DNA of 64,000 nucleotides from Bacillaceae bacterium SAS-127 (GCA_002261155.1 NKXN01000074.1:20518-84517), one strand, 5' to 3'; counted from the first letter of the stretch, positions 53,024 to 63,176 are shown. Notes: a model not told the origin generated them from the sequence alone. Program-made: numbers and translations.

Positions 53024-53650
53024 ATGAAGAAGTTATTTTATATTTCTTCGATTATTGTCGTAGTTTTTGCTACGGTTAGCATTAATGTTTTCTTTGAAAA
53101 TACCGGTAAACAAGAAACTTCGGCTAACGAAAATACTGAATTTGAAATCGTAGATGGACAAGTAAGTGAGTTAGCTATGCAAGGTGTTCCAGAAAAAATG
53201 AAAAATACTGCAGTAACTAAATATGATTTAAAATCTAAAGGTGATATTCACAAGACAAAGTTTAAAATTAAGGTAAAGAATACTAAAAAACAACAAAACG
53301 AACTTGAAGTAAGCACTCATGGTTCAATAATTGTTAATGGAAAGAAACTAAACTTTAAAGCAAATGGACTATTAGAACAATTCAATGATACTGAAAACGG
53401 TAAAGAGTATCTGTATGGAATACTTACTGCAGAATCAAATAACGGATCTCAGTCTGCTCTAAAGGTTAATGATGAGGAATCCTTAGATGTTTTGTTGCTA
53501 TTCGATAAAAATAACACTGATAATTATTACGTTGCCATTTCTTATGGTATTGACACTGATATTGGGGTAATCATTTATGGAGATGCAGAGTTAAATAGAG
53601 AGTTCAATTTATATCTCCAAGTAAACACTGATGAGGAGGTATACCTATGA
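53024..53650 (+). CDS. Unrecognised exported protein, 208 aa
   Basis: N-terminal hydrophobic segment (about 4-24) after MKKL, no lipobox, then an Asn/Lys/Glu-rich soluble region with alternating beta-type sequence (KTKFKIKVKNTKKQQNELEV, GSIIVNGKKLNFKANG). It is probably anchored or secreted. GGAGG lies ten bases before the ATG. The gene is clearly more AT-rich than its neighbours outside the island. Its stop overlaps the next start (ATGA), so the two exported proteins are made together. No family recognised. Confidence 0.7.
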   Translation: MKKLFYISSIIVVVFATVSINVFFENTGKQETSANENTEFEIVDGQVSELAMQGVPEKMKNTAVTKYDLKSKGDIHKTKFKIKVKNTKKQQNELEVSTHGSIIVNGKKLNFKANGLLEQFNDTENGKEYLYGILTAESNNGSQSALKVNDEESLDVLLLFDKNNTDNYYVAISYGIDTDIGVIIYGDAELNREFNLYLQVNTDEEVYL

Positions 53651-54435
53651 GGAAAAAAATATTTACACTAATTCTTATGACTGTATTGATCTTTCCTCTA
53701 CCATTGAATAATATAGAAGCAGCAGGAGGAAATGACGGACTTACTTATCATTACAAAGGTAGTGGTACAAATCGAGATTTGACAGGAACAAATGGTGCAT
53801 TTTTAGGAACAGAGGATGAAGTAGTAAGTTTTACTATACAGCAATATTTTAATCCAAAAACAGCTAGAGGAAGAGCAAAAATAAAAGTTTATTCTAGAGC
53901 TGGAATAGTAAAGAGGATTTTAGGTTCTAATTACAAAGTGGCAGTCGTAGAACTGACTTCTGGTTTAGCAGATGCGGATTCACGGGGATCCCTCTTTATT
54001 ACAGGTCTTGATCCAGTACAAAGCAGTGTAACTTCCATTCCGCAATGGAGTTATAATTTAGTAGCAACGTTCTTACCTTATGGAGGTGTGATTTCGACAT
54101 TCACCAATGGAATACGGTCTGGAGTTGATCATGTTGCATCTAGTTCTGCAAAAAAATCAGTAGTTGCTTTTAATGGTTACGGGATTCCAATAGCTACTAT
54201 TGAGGCTCCAACAAGTGTAGGTCATACAAATTTAGAAAGTTGGGCCCATTCGCAAGGAAAGAAAACGGGATTTACTGGTATGTTCTTATATGATATTGGC
54301 AGCTCTTCACAAAATAATTATAAGTTAAGAGCATTTGCAAAAGCCAAATATAAAGCATCAAGTAATGACTTTTACACTTCTTTCCCACTAACTTCCCTCC
54401 AAGGGACTGCTGTCCATACTGTAAATTCTAAATAA
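53647..54435 (+). CDS. Unrecognised secreted protein, 262 aa
   Basis: Classical signal peptide (about 1-26, cleavage after IEAA), then a Gly/Ser/Thr-rich domain: GLTYHYKGSGTNRDLTG, VAVVELTSGLADADSRGSLF, a short hydrophobic stretch YNLVATFLPYGGVISTF, and a Lys/Ala-rich C-terminus. GAGGAGG is inside the end of the previous gene. The combination of a secreted beta-type protein with a hydrophobic centre, a co-translated exported partner and a following small membrane peptide would fit an effector/immunity or surface-adhesion module, but nothing proves this. Confidence 0.7.
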   Translation: MRKKIFTLILMTVLIFPLPLNNIEAAGGNDGLTYHYKGSGTNRDLTGTNGAFLGTEDEVVSFTIQQYFNPKTARGRAKIKVYSRAGIVKRILGSNYKVAVVELTSGLADADSRGSLFITGLDPVQSSVTSIPQWSYNLVATFLPYGGVISTFTNGIRSGVDHVASSSAKKSVVAFNGYGIPIATIEAPTSVGHTNLESWAHSQGKKTGFTGMFLYDIGSSSQNNYKLRAFAKAKYKASSNDFYTSFPLTSLQGTAVHTVNSK

Positions 54436-54457
54436 AATAAGAGAAGGAGTGTGTTGT

Positions 54458-54607
54458 TTGGCGAAATTCATTTATCTTTTAACACTTCTCTGTACAGTTT
54501 TGTTCCTGGGATATTATTTCGATTTCGTTGGGTTCGTGACTGCGTTAACTGTGTTCATTGTTATATTTTTGCCTATGATATATTTTATCTCAAAGATTGA
54601 CCGTTAA
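54458..54607 (+). CDS. 49-residue membrane peptide
   Basis: Starts at TTG 54458 with AAGGAG eight bases upstream. Two hydrophobic segments (about 4-18 and 24-43) are joined by DFVG, and it ends SKIDR. It lies 22 bases after the secreted-protein gene on the same strand, so it is probably in the same transcript. It could be an immunity-type or assembly peptide; no family recognised. Confidence 0.6.
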   Translation: MAKFIYLLTLLCTVLFLGYYFDFVGFVTALTVFIVIFLPMIYFISKIDR

Positions 54608-54731
54608 ATTATTGATCGATAGAGTACTTATTAACCAAGCATAACAGCGTTGTAAGAGGTTAGAAAAATAAATCAGTAAGAAATCCGAAAAGGAATCCAG
54701 TCTTTACTAAAGACAATAAGTAGCTCTGCCG

Positions 54732-55008
54732 TGAGACATTTTTTAGAGCCTTACAGAGCAAGTAAACAGCATCGGTTCCCGGCAGAAATAAAACAATGTG
54801 TCACAAGAGAGCAAGTAGCTAGTTATCTGTGGATTGGTTCTGATACGTTGACTAAAGAAAAGAGAGCCATTTTGAAACATTGTCAAAAAAAGTTTCCTTG
54901 ATTGGATGACTGCGCAATTGCCCAATAAGTATTCACCGATCCAGCAAAGGGGAATACTTCCTATATTATCATACAAATTTGTCCAAATCGTTGCGCTGAC
55001 ACCCGAAT
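54732..55008 (+). pseudogene. Degenerate frameshifted ORF
   Basis: Frame 1 (from GTG 54732) reads RHFLEPYRASKQHRFPAEIK to QKKFP, then stops. After one surplus T near 54899 a second frame continues DWMTAQLPNKYSPIQQRGIL to VALTPE. Joined, they form about 90 residues of one former protein, possibly transposase-derived. The upstream part (RNPKRNPVFTKDNK) is in another frame and also ends in a stop. No family can be named. The interval 54608-55102 otherwise holds only the terminator below. Confidence 0.45.
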
Positions 55009-55028
55009 AATCATAGGATGATAGACCA

Positions 55029-55074
55029 TATCAAAGAAGGAAGCAATGGTTATCCCACGCTTCCTTCTTTGATA
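55029..55074. terminator. Strong hairpin before the phn/DeoR genes
   Basis: TATCAAAGAAGGAAGC and GCTTCCTTCTTTGATA are perfect 16-base arms. Plus-strand continuation is GCTTTTATTT. It lies at the end of the minus-strand DeoR gene and probably ends the operon. Confidence 0.8.
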
Positions 55075-55102
55075 GCTTTTATTTCAATATGATCATTACT
55101 CA

Positions 55103-55888
55103 TCAGCACTTGATCCAACTCACCTGATTGTTCATCAAATATTCCTTCCAATCTTCGGGGGAATGTTGGTTAGAAAGAAGGTAATCGATTTTGTTCAATC
55201 CAGTGATCTTATACGTGCCCTTTTCTCCGATTTTGGAATGATCCGCTAGTACAAAGGTTTGTTTCGCCTGCTTCATCATCATTTCAGATAGTCTTGCTTT
55301 CTCTAAATCGTAGGAAGAGATTCCGAAGCTCGGAAGAACCGCATCGACTGAAATAAACGCTTTTTCAAAAGATAAATGGTTCAAGATTTCCTGTGACATC
55401 GGGCCAGCCGTTCGAAAATGCTTAGAACTAATCATTCCACCAATGAATATAATCTCTCCATTAAATAGCTTCTTGTTAGTTGCGGCGATTAACTGATTGG
55501 CAAACGCAAAAGAATTTGTAATAATGGTCAAATCTTTTATATGAAGAAGATAAGGAACTAATTGCAGCGTCGTGCTTCCTTCATCGATTAAGATGACATC
55601 TCCATTATTGATGAAGGTCGCTGCTTTATAAGCGATCCTTTTCTTCTCGTCAATATTCAAGATCTTTCTTTCAAACATTGAAGGCTCAATCAAAGGCGAA
55701 TTAGCGGCCTTGATCGCTCCTCCGTATACTTTTTTTAATTTTTGACTTTTGTCTAAGTCTTCTAAGTATCGACGAATCGTTTCAGTAGAAACGGCAAATT
55801 CATCGGCAAGGTCAGCTACTCTGACCTTGCCTTTCACTTCTAACCTTTCTAGAATCATTCGCTTTCTTTCTTCACTCACTACAGACAT
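55103..55888 (-). CDS. DeoR-family transcriptional regulator
   Basis: 261 residues. The N-terminal winged HTH is VRVADLADEFAVSTETIRRYLEDL (about 17-45), with the DeoR signature KKVYGGA. The C-terminal sugar-phosphate-type sensor domain has DEGSTTLQLVPYL, TNSFAFANQL and LADHSKIG. It is downstream of the aminoethylphosphonate genes on the same strand and is probably their regulator, an inference from position only. DeoR regulators often bind phosphorylated effectors; here a phosphono compound would be plausible. Confidence 0.85.
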   Translation of the reverse strand: MSVVSEERKRMILERLEVKGKVRVADLADEFAVSTETIRRYLEDLDKSQKLKKVYGGAIKAANSPLIEPSMFERKILNIDEKKRIAYKAATFINNGDVILIDEGSTTLQLVPYLLHIKDLTIITNSFAFANQLIAATNKKLFNGEIIFIGGMISSKHFRTAGPMSQEILNHLSFEKAFISVDAVLPSFGISSYDLEKARLSEMMMKQAKQTFVLADHSKIGEKGTYKITGLNKIDYLLSNQHSPEDWKEYLMNNQVSWIKC

Positions 55889-55931
55889 GGCGGGGCCTCC
55901 AACACGGTTATTTAGTTCAATAGATTTACGA

Positions 55932-57107
55932 CTAAATAGTGGGAGTGACTTCTTTCACTTCCTCATGGACAAAAATCCCTCTCTTTTCTAACTCTGCAAA
56001 GATAATAGCCGGATTTGTAAAAGCCTCTTCAGGCGTAATCACACCTTTTTTCTCTACATGACCATGAGCGATTAATTGAGCTGCGATCGCAAAAGGAGTG
56101 GCCACATTTCGTGTGTAGGCGCGGAGTTTTTCCCATCCAAGTATGGAGCCGTCTGAAGCAGGATGAGTATGGTAAAGAGTATGATTCATTTTCTTCCCGT
56201 CTGTCTCTCCTTCCACTTCTACATGAAGAGAATATCCATACAACTCTGTTGTTTGCCCTTCTTCCGATTGGATTAAGTATTGAGAGATACAATCCATAAT
56301 CCCCACTTCTTTTCCATTCACATGAATCGGTGTATTTTGTAGAATGCCATATTCATATAAAGCTTTCACAAGTCTCATATTTTTTTGTGGCCACGTTCCA
56401 CGAGTTTCAATTAGTTGAACTCCTTTATCTTTCAATGCTTTTGATAACGTTACCGTCTCGGCATGTGGAATAATATATTGAACAGTTTCGCCATACGGCT
56501 CCGGCAATTGAATCGTTCTTGGACGCGCAAATGGCGGCACTTGCTTCATCTCACCATTTTCAAAAACGACCCTTGTCGGTAGCTCTGGATCGTATTCATA
56601 CGTCGTTGTTTCTGTAATCGATGCGGAAAAGGCAATCGGACGAAATGATCCGTGACTGACTCGAATACTTTCTACTGTATCTAATTGATTCGCTGCATGC
56701 ATCGCCATCATTTGTGTTAATCCTGGCGTCATTCCGAACCCTGGAAGCAATGTTTTTCCGTTTTCAACAAATATATCGTTCCATTGATTTTCTTCACCAA
56801 AGCCATTTAAGTTAATGCCATGACAGCCTGCTTTGGCAATGCATTCGGAAGACAGTCCATTAAGCTTTATCGTCGTTCCGTCTAAAACGATATCGTAGCT
56901 CTTCATCTTCGCAACGGTTGCATCAATATCTGTTACGTCAACTTGAACAAAATCTACTCGCGGATCATTTAACCATTCAACGACTTTTCTGCCTTCTTCC
57001 TCATTATAATCTGCGACAGTGATCGTTTCGAAGTTAGAATATTGAACTAAATCAAGAATCGCTTCTCTACAAATTTTACCTGCTCCACCTAAACAAAAGA
57101 TTTTCAT
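55932..57107 (-). CDS. Saccharopine-dehydrogenase-like NAD(P) oxidoreductase
   Basis: 391 residues. The Rossmann motif is [19 protein letters not shown], followed by [30 protein letters not shown] and [16 protein letters not shown], typical of the Lys9/saccharopine dehydrogenase-like group. It overlaps the phnW stop by four bases, so it is translationally coupled to the phosphonate genes. It is not part of the classical PhnWX pathway. It may act on an amino or aldehyde intermediate or a related amino-phosphonate; that is inference. Confidence 0.8.
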   Translation of the reverse strand: MKIFCLGGAGKICREAILDLVQYSNFETITVADYNEEEGRKVVEWLNDPRVDFVQVDVTDIDATVAKMKSYDIVLDGTTIKLNGLSSECIAKAGCHGINLNGFGEENQWNDIFVENGKTLLPGFGMTPGLTQMMAMHAANQLDTVESIRVSHGSFRPIAFSASITETTTYEYDPELPTRVVFENGEMKQVPPFARPRTIQLPEPYGETVQYIIPHAETVTLSKALKDKGVQLIETRGTWPQKNMRLVKALYEYGILQNTPIHVNGKEVGIMDCISQYLIQSEEGQTTELYGYSLHVEVEGETDGKKMNHTLYHTHPASDGSILGWEKLRAYTRNVATPFAIAAQLIAHGHVEKKGVITPEEAFTNPAIIFAELEKRGIFVHEEVKEVTPTI

Positions 57108-58201
57108 TGATAGACAGCTCCTTCCGAAATAATAGCGGTTAATTTTTTGATGTCTTCAGCGTGAACATCGCCAATATTCCCAATTCTAAACGTATCTGTT
57201 TGTGACACCTTCCCTGGGTAAATGACAAACCCCTGTTTTTTCAAACGTTCATAAAACGAAGGGAAATGAAAATCTGCATTAGGAAAGCAGAAAGACGTAA
57301 TAATTGGTGAGTGATACTTTTCCTCGATGAAAGGAGCAAATCCAGCTACTTTCATCCCTGCTACTAGTAACTGTTGATTGTTTGTGTAACGTTGTTGTCT
57401 CGCTAACACGCCACCTTCTTCTTCAAGCTCTACTAAAGCTTGATAAAAAGCTCGAACGACATGAGTTGGTGAAGTAAATCGCCATTTTCCATTGAACCGT
57501 TCCATCGTCTCCCATTGACCATATAAATCAAGTGAAAGGGAACGAGCAATGCCTTTACACTTTTCTAGCTCTGTTCGCTTCGCTATGACGAATCCGAAAC
57601 CTGGTACGCCTTGAATACATTTATTCGCACTACTAATTAAGAAATCTATTTGCCACTCTTCCATATCAATGTCAATTCCACCGAAGCTACTCATCGCATC
57701 AATGATCGTGATTTTGCCGTATGTTTTAGCTACTTTTGTAATCTCTTGAATAGGATTTAACACCCCGGTCGTCGTCTCGCAATGGACAGCAGCGATATGT
57801 GTAATGTCTGAATGAGATTTCAGAAGTTCTTCTACTTTTTCTACGGAAATTGGCTCGTGTTCTTCGGTTTGACAAATGACCGTGCCAATGCCGAGAATAT
57901 TAGCTATTTGTGCGATTCGTTTTCCATAAGCACCGTTCACACAAACGAGTAATTTCCCTTCAGATCCGATAACAGATCCAATCGTTGCTTCTACCGTAAA
58001 AGTACCGCTCCCTTGCATTAACACAGAAGTATAGTTTTCACTGTTTTTCGTGGCTAGATGAATGAGCTTACTGCGAACTTGTTGAACGAGTCCATTATAG
58101 TCATCGTCCCATGTACACCAATCTCTTAACATTACTTCTTTTACTGTTTTCGTCGTTGTCAGTGGCCCAGGTGTCAATAATAAATAATGTGGATTATCCA
58201 T
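57104..58201 (-). CDS. phnW: 2-aminoethylphosphonate-pyruvate transaminase
   Basis: 365 residues of the class V PLP transaminases. [28 protein letters not shown] is the PhnW N-terminal signature, with [24 protein letters not shown] (PLP Asp) and the Schiff-base Lys in [16 protein letters not shown] (about 194). It moves the amino group of 2-aminoethylphosphonate to pyruvate, giving phosphonoacetaldehyde and alanine. It overlaps phnX by eight bases. Confidence 0.95.
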   Translation of the reverse strand: MDNPHYLLLTPGPLTTTKTVKEVMLRDWCTWDDDYNGLVQQVRSKLIHLATKNSENYTSVLMQGSGTFTVEATIGSVIGSEGKLLVCVNGAYGKRIAQIANILGIGTVICQTEEHEPISVEKVEELLKSHSDITHIAAVHCETTTGVLNPIQEITKVAKTYGKITIIDAMSSFGGIDIDMEEWQIDFLISSANKCIQGVPGFGFVIAKRTELEKCKGIARSLSLDLYGQWETMERFNGKWRFTSPTHVVRAFYQALVELEEEGGVLARQQRYTNNQQLLVAGMKVAGFAPFIEEKYHSPIITSFCFPNADFHFPSFYERLKKQGFVIYPGKVSQTDTFRIGNIGDVHAEDIKKLTAIISEGAVYQ

Positions 58202-59009
58202 GTTGCTTTGCGCCTCCTACTACTTGTTGTTGCTCAATTTGATCGATGACACTTTCAAGATCAGCCAGTTGTAAAATCGTGAAGTGAGCTCCTGCCGCTA
58301 GTAAACGGTCTCTAACTGCTTGAATTTTCGCTTCTAGCTCATTCGTGTCCATTTCCTTTACTTCATTTTCCGTTAATCCAAGTTCACTGCTACCTAAAAT
58401 GACGCCAACCGTCCACATACCAGCATTTCTGCCTTCTTTCATATCAGAAACGGTATCGCCAACTTTAATCATGGCACTCATCGGGTATACCCCTAATTCA
58501 ATCGCATTCATGTAGCACATCCACGGATAGGGGCGACCCGCTGGCACATCATCAGAAGTGATGTGATAATCTGGTTTATAGCCTTGTTTTTCAGCACCTG
58601 GTGCGACAATTTGCATCATTTCGGACGTATAACCAGTCGTTGATCCAATTTTGATCCCGCGCTGACGGAGTTTTTCCATCAGCTCTAAACATCCAGGTAC
58701 TGGCGTTGTATAATCTGGCAAAATAGCAAACAATTCTTCTTCAAATCTGCCATACATCTCTTCAATATCGCTTTCCTGTGGCTGACGATCGTATGTAGCT
58801 TCCCATAATTCTTTAATCCGCGGCATGTCAGTGATGGCACGAATATGGTCAATTTTTAATAACCCCATCGGTTGACGAGCCTCTTCAATAGTGATTTCAA
58901 TGCCCTTCTCTTTAAAAATTTGCATAAATACTTGAACAGGAGCAAAACATCCGTAGTCCACTGTTGTTCCTGCCCAATCAAAAATAACTGCTTTAATATT
59001 TGTTTCCAT
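58194..59009 (-). CDS. phnX: Phosphonoacetaldehyde hydrolase
   Basis: 271 residues of the HAD superfamily. The nucleophile Asp is in [13 protein letters not shown] (about 11), the cap-domain Schiff-base Lys is in [12 protein letters not shown] (about 53), TGY and the motif-IV region [22 protein letters not shown] follow. It cleaves the C-P bond to acetaldehyde and phosphate. AGGAG precedes the ATG, 12 bases after the permease stop. Confidence 0.95.
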   Translation of the reverse strand: METNIKAVIFDWAGTTVDYGCFAPVQVFMQIFKEKGIEITIEEARQPMGLLKIDHIRAITDMPRIKELWEATYDRQPQESDIEEMYGRFEEELFAILPDYTTPVPGCLELMEKLRQRGIKIGSTTGYTSEMMQIVAPGAEKQGYKPDYHITSDDVPAGRPYPWMCYMNAIELGVYPMSAMIKVGDTVSDMKEGRNAGMWTVGVILGSSELGLTENEVKEMDTNELEAKIQAVRDRLLAAGAHFTILQLADLESVIDQIEQQQVVGGAKQHG

Positions 59010-59021
59010 TTCTTCTCTCTC

Positions 59022-60779
59022 CTATCTTTTTTGCCAATGTAACGCACGTTTGTTTGAATATTTCGTTAATAGTTCATATAACGCTCTGACAATAATGTTC
59101 GTTAATAATATGAGTGAGCTCATTGCCGCCGCGGCTGCTAAATTTCCGGCATCGTCCATATTCACAATCGAAATCGCGGCCAGCTTGAAATCTGGTGAGT
59201 ATAAAAACATCACGGCTGATACGGTCACCATCGAGTTGACGAAAAAATACATCGACATTTCTAAAATGGCCGGCAAGCACATCGGTACCGTTACTTTAAA
59301 AAATGTTTTGTAAAATGGAACACCCATTGATTCAGAAACAAGCTCATATTCTTTATCTAGCTTTTTTAACGCCGTAGTCGCTGTAACAAACGACACAGAA
59401 TAAAAATGAATAATATTTGCCATGACAATGATCGCAATCGTGCCATACAAGAAATGGAATGGATTCATCACTGTCCATGAGAAAAATTGAATTTCAGGCT
59501 GGCTAAAGAAAAAGATATATCCTAATCCAATGACAAGGCCTGGTACGGCTAATGGAATGATGGATAAGAAATAGCCAATTTTTCTTAACCCAGCCATCTG
59601 ACGTATTTTTTCTATTCCGTAAGCAAATACAAAGGTCAGCAATGTGCCAAGAATCGCTGTAATGAAAGCGACAATGATACTATTTTTAAATGCTTCCATT
59701 CCGTCACCGGTATAGCTAGAGAAATTTAAATGATCGAGAGTAAAGCTAAGGTCATATGGCCAAACCTTCGTAAAAGCTGCGACCAATACCGCAAATACCA
59801 TAAGTAAAATCGCACCTGATACCACCGAACAAAATAGGAATAAAAGAGCATCCCTCATTCGATTATTTTTAATTACAAACGGCTTAGATTTAGCAGAAAT
59901 CGCCGCTGAATTTTTTTGCATCGTCAATCGATCAACAGTAAAAGCGAAAATTGCTGGTAGCATCAAAATGATCCCTACCGTCGCACCCATTGCCATGTTT
60001 TGTTGCCCAATGACTTGTTTATAGACATCAGTGGCGAGGACATTATACTGTCCACCCACAATTTTCGGCGCACCGAAGTCAGTAAAGCTCAATGTAAACA
60101 CAACGAAAGCAGCGCTGATCAATCCGTACTTTACACTAGGCATCGTGATCGCCATAAATTTCTTGAATTTACTTGCCCCAAGCGTATCTGCCGCTTCATA
60201 CATTTGATAATCCGCCCCTTGAAAGGCGATTAATAAAATTAATACTGCTTGTGGGAACGTATAGATGACTTCAGCCATAATGATCCCAATTGGGCCATAT
60301 AATTCGAGCGTCATACTCGGTAATAATCCGAAAAAGCCATTCGTGATTAACCCTTGATTTCCAAACAAATACATTAAGGCAATCCCATGCATCATCGTTG
60401 GTGCAAACAACGGAAACATCGCCACCGATTTAAAAAATAATTTGCCTGGAATGGCTGCTCGAATCAGTGCGAAAGCATAAACGAAAGCTAATGTCACAGA
60501 AATCAGTGTCGTCATGCTAGAGATAAATATTGTATTTTTCAATGATTGTACTAACGTTGGTGATGAAAAATATTGGGCGAAGTTATCTAGTCCAACAAAT
60601 ACGCCCTCTTTATCATAAAAAGCTTGTACAAATAATTGATAGAGTGGAAAAACGAGCAATAATAGAAACGTGCCGATCATGCCGAGAAGAAGTAAACGTT
60701 GCAACCATTCATTTTTTCCGACCTTTTGTTTTATACGACTTGTGACCATCGCTTTCTCGTTCTTTTCGAGCCATTCCAT
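59022..60779 (-). CDS. 2-Aminoethylphosphonate ABC permease, fused double-domain
   Basis: 585 residues with about 12 membrane helices. Two binding-protein-dependent permease domains lie in one chain; both EAA loops are visible (YEAADTLGASKFKKFMAITMP near 205 and YELVSESMGVPFYKTFFKVTVP near 490). It corresponds to PhnU plus PhnV joined. Its ATG directly abuts the stop of the ATPase gene. Context (PhnS- and PhnT-like genes upstream, phnX and phnW downstream) gives the substrate. Confidence 0.9.
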   Translation of the reverse strand: MEWLEKNEKAMVTSRIKQKVGKNEWLQRLLLLGMIGTFLLLLVFPLYQLFVQAFYDKEGVFVGLDNFAQYFSSPTLVQSLKNTIFISSMTTLISVTLAFVYAFALIRAAIPGKLFFKSVAMFPLFAPTMMHGIALMYLFGNQGLITNGFFGLLPSMTLELYGPIGIIMAEVIYTFPQAVLILLIAFQGADYQMYEAADTLGASKFKKFMAITMPSVKYGLISAAFVVFTLSFTDFGAPKIVGGQYNVLATDVYKQVIGQQNMAMGATVGIILMLPAIFAFTVDRLTMQKNSAAISAKSKPFVIKNNRMRDALLFLFCSVVSGAILLMVFAVLVAAFTKVWPYDLSFTLDHLNFSSYTGDGMEAFKNSIIVAFITAILGTLLTFVFAYGIEKIRQMAGLRKIGYFLSIIPLAVPGLVIGLGYIFFFSQPEIQFFSWTVMNPFHFLYGTIAIIVMANIIHFYSVSFVTATTALKKLDKEYELVSESMGVPFYKTFFKVTVPMCLPAILEMSMYFFVNSMVTVSAVMFLYSPDFKLAAISIVNMDDAGNLAAAAAMSSLILLTNIIVRALYELLTKYSNKRALHWQKR

Positions 60780-61796
60780 TTAACTGCCCATCCTTTCACT
60801 ATAGGACAGCATTTGTTTTTCCCCGATGGAAAGTGTCAATGTACTGCCTTGTTGGATTTTCTGCTGGTGGACAATCGTAGCTGGCAAGTCAATTAATATG
60901 AGCTTATCGTGTAGCGGAGAGTCACTTTGCTCAAGCTTGACCATTCCTCTATACATAGGGCCTCTAAATTCGAGTTTTTCAACAATCGCGGAAACCCCTT
61001 CTCCTTGAGTTAAAGTAATATGCTCTGGACGTATCGCCAAAATGCGGCCTTCAGGATGGCTCGGCTGTAAATTGATAAAATTCATCGCGCCGATGAAATC
61101 AGCAACAAATGGATTAGCTGGTAACTGATAAATTTCCTGAGGTGTACCGATCTGCATAATTTCCCCACGATTCATGACGATAATCTTATCCGCCATCGTT
61201 AAAGCTTCTTCTTGATCATGTGTCACCATAATCGTCGTAATTCCTAGCTTTTCTTGAAGATCGCGAATTTCAAATCTAAGTTTTTCTCGAACTTTCGCAT
61301 CTAATGCTGATAATGGTTCATCTAATAAGAGAAAACTAGGCGATAAAGCAAGAGCACGTGCAAGAGCGATTCTTTGTTGCTGACCACCTGATAGCTGAGC
61401 AGGATAACGATCTTTCAAATCGACTAATCCGACCATCTCTAACGCAGCTAATGCTTTCTCTTTCACTTCTTTCTTTGGCATTTTCTTTGCCTTTAGTCCA
61501 AACTCAACATTGCTTAACGCCGTTAAGTTTGGGAAAAGGGCATAAGATTGAAAGACAATCCCGAAGTTTCTCTTAGCTGGAGGCACGGCTGTCACATCTT
61601 TGCTATCAATAAAGATCCGTCCCGCAGTCGGTTCCTCTAAACCGGCAATCGTTCGAAGCAAGGTCGTTTTCCCACAGCCACTTGGGCCCAATAAACAAAC
61701 AAATTCTCCTTTGGCCACATGAAAAGACAGATCATTTAATGTCGTCACATTCCCAAAGACTTTTCTAATATGGTCAATTTTCAAGTAATCTTGCAT
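60780..61796 (-). CDS. phnT: 2-Aminoethylphosphonate ABC transporter ATPase
   Basis: 338 residues. Walker A GPSGCGKTT (about 38), Q-loop VFQSYALFPN, signature LSGGQQQR, Walker B FLLLDEPLSALD and H-loop VTHDQEEA, followed by a C-terminal TOBE-like regulatory domain (about 240-335). It belongs to the PotA/FbpC-type group, as PhnT does. AAGGGAG precedes ATG 61796; it begins 21 bases after the binding-protein gene. Confidence 0.9.
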   Translation of the reverse strand: MQDYLKIDHIRKVFGNVTTLNDLSFHVAKGEFVCLLGPSGCGKTTLLRTIAGLEEPTAGRIFIDSKDVTAVPPAKRNFGIVFQSYALFPNLTALSNVEFGLKAKKMPKKEVKEKALAALEMVGLVDLKDRYPAQLSGGQQQRIALARALALSPSFLLLDEPLSALDAKVREKLRFEIRDLQEKLGITTIMVTHDQEEALTMADKIIVMNRGEIMQIGTPQEIYQLPANPFVADFIGAMNFINLQPSHPEGRILAIRPEHITLTQGEGVSAIVEKLEFRGPMYRGMVKLEQSDSPLHDKLILIDLPATIVHQQKIQQGSTLTLSIGEKQMLSYSERMGS

Positions 61797-61817
61797 ATTT
61801 CTTCTCCCTTTCGCCTA

Positions 61818-62897
61818 TTATTCTTTCGGCTCGGCTTTTTGACCAAATTCCTTCTCCCATTTACTTAAGATCGCTTCTCGGTTTTCAGCGGCCCATTTTA
61901 AGTCATTTTTCTCAAATAATTGACTAACTACATCGGTTGGGAAACCTTCTGGTGCTGGGAAGTCACTCTTGATCGTCGCAAATCCATTGGCGTTAAAATA
62001 TTCTTGCATCACATCATCAGAAATCGCCCAGTCTAAAAATGCTTTCGCTAGCTCCTCCTCTTTATTATCCTCTTTTTTGATAAGTGCGTTCGCCTCTACT
62101 TCCCAACCTAACCCTTCTTTTGGAAGCACAACTTCGACAGGTGCTCCTTTTTGTTTTTCTTTTACGGCACTGTACACCATCGATACGCCAATTGGATATT
62201 CACCAGCGGAAGCAAGCTTGGCTGGTTTCGATCCTGAGTGAGTATAAGTCGCAATATTTTCATGCAGCTTTTTCATGTACTCCCAGCCTTTTTCTTCACC
62301 CATCATTTGTAACCATGCGGATACTGTTAAGAATCCTGTACCGGATGAAGCCGGATGAGGCATCACAAGCGTTCCTTTATATTCTGGCTTTACTAAGTCT
62401 TCATAAGATGTTGGCATCGGTAACTTTTTCTTTTCTAGCTCGACTGTATTGACGGCAATACCAGTCATAAATGCTGTATTTCCTACCCATTTCTCTGGTT
62501 GATTACTGTCTTTAAATTGCGGTTGCACGCGATCAATACCTTCTGGCGTGTAGCCTTCTAACATATCTTTCTCATCAAGAGCTAGCAAACTAGAGGCCGC
62601 TGTTCCCCATACAACATCCGCTTCTGTATTTTTGCCTTCAGCTAGAAGCTTAGCTGTAATCACTCCCGTTGAGTCCCGAACAATATTTAAATCAACATCA
62701 GGATACTTCTTTTCGAATGATTCAAGATAAACGGGGATCAATTCTTCTTCGATTGCTGTATAAACGGTCAATTCTCCTTCAAGCTTGTCACTATTTCCTT
62801 TTCCAGTCGCTTTTTCTTCCCCACCTGAACAGCCAGCAAGTACAGATAATCCTAGAATAGCTGTAAGACCCATTAACGTTCGTTTCGTTGGTTTCAT
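61818..62897 (-). CDS. phnS: 2-Aminoethylphosphonate-binding lipoprotein
   Basis: 359 residues. Lipobox LAGC near residue 22, then an iron/phosphonate-type periplasmic-binding fold: GELTVYTAIEEELIPVYLESF, ADVVWGTAASSLLALDEKDML and HPASSGTGFLTVSAWLQMMG. It binds the substrate outside the membrane. The first gene of the phnS-T-UV-X-W operon, with AAGGAGAGA upstream. Relatives also bind Fe(III); the gene neighbours decide for aminoethylphosphonate. Confidence 0.88.
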   Translation of the reverse strand: MKPTKRTLMGLTAILGLSVLAGCSGGEEKATGKGNSDKLEGELTVYTAIEEELIPVYLESFEKKYPDVDLNIVRDSTGVITAKLLAEGKNTEADVVWGTAASSLLALDEKDMLEGYTPEGIDRVQPQFKDSNQPEKWVGNTAFMTGIAVNTVELEKKKLPMPTSYEDLVKPEYKGTLVMPHPASSGTGFLTVSAWLQMMGEEKGWEYMKKLHENIATYTHSGSKPAKLASAGEYPIGVSMVYSAVKEKQKGAPVEVVLPKEGLGWEVEANALIKKEDNKEEELAKAFLDWAISDDVMQEYFNANGFATIKSDFPAPEGFPTDVVSQLFEKNDLKWAAENREAILSKWEKEFGQKAEPKE

Positions 62898-62960
62898 TCC
62901 TTTTTCTCTCCTTCATGTTGATTTCGTTGTTTTTTCCTACAACTTCACTATAAGAAATGA

Positions 62961-62989
62961 ATGTTAATACTCATTTGGTCGTTTGTTAA
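62961..62989 (-). promoter_or_regulatory. Candidate promoter of the phn operon
   Basis: Minus strand TTAACA (62984-62989) and TAACAT (62961-62966), spacer 17. It lies 64 bases before the phnS start. Confidence 0.5.
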
Positions 62990-63176
62990 AACTTTGTTTA
63001 GTATGCGAGTGCTTGGAATTGTGCGTTTTTACGTATAATCCAAAGAAAAGCCACACTCACCCCCCCCTGATTATTTACATTTCCTTTACATTCAAAGAGA
63101 ACTCCCACACAAATCCACCATTAATCCGAAATTTATGTGGAATGTTAAAATTCAAAGGCTGATATTTCCGATAATA

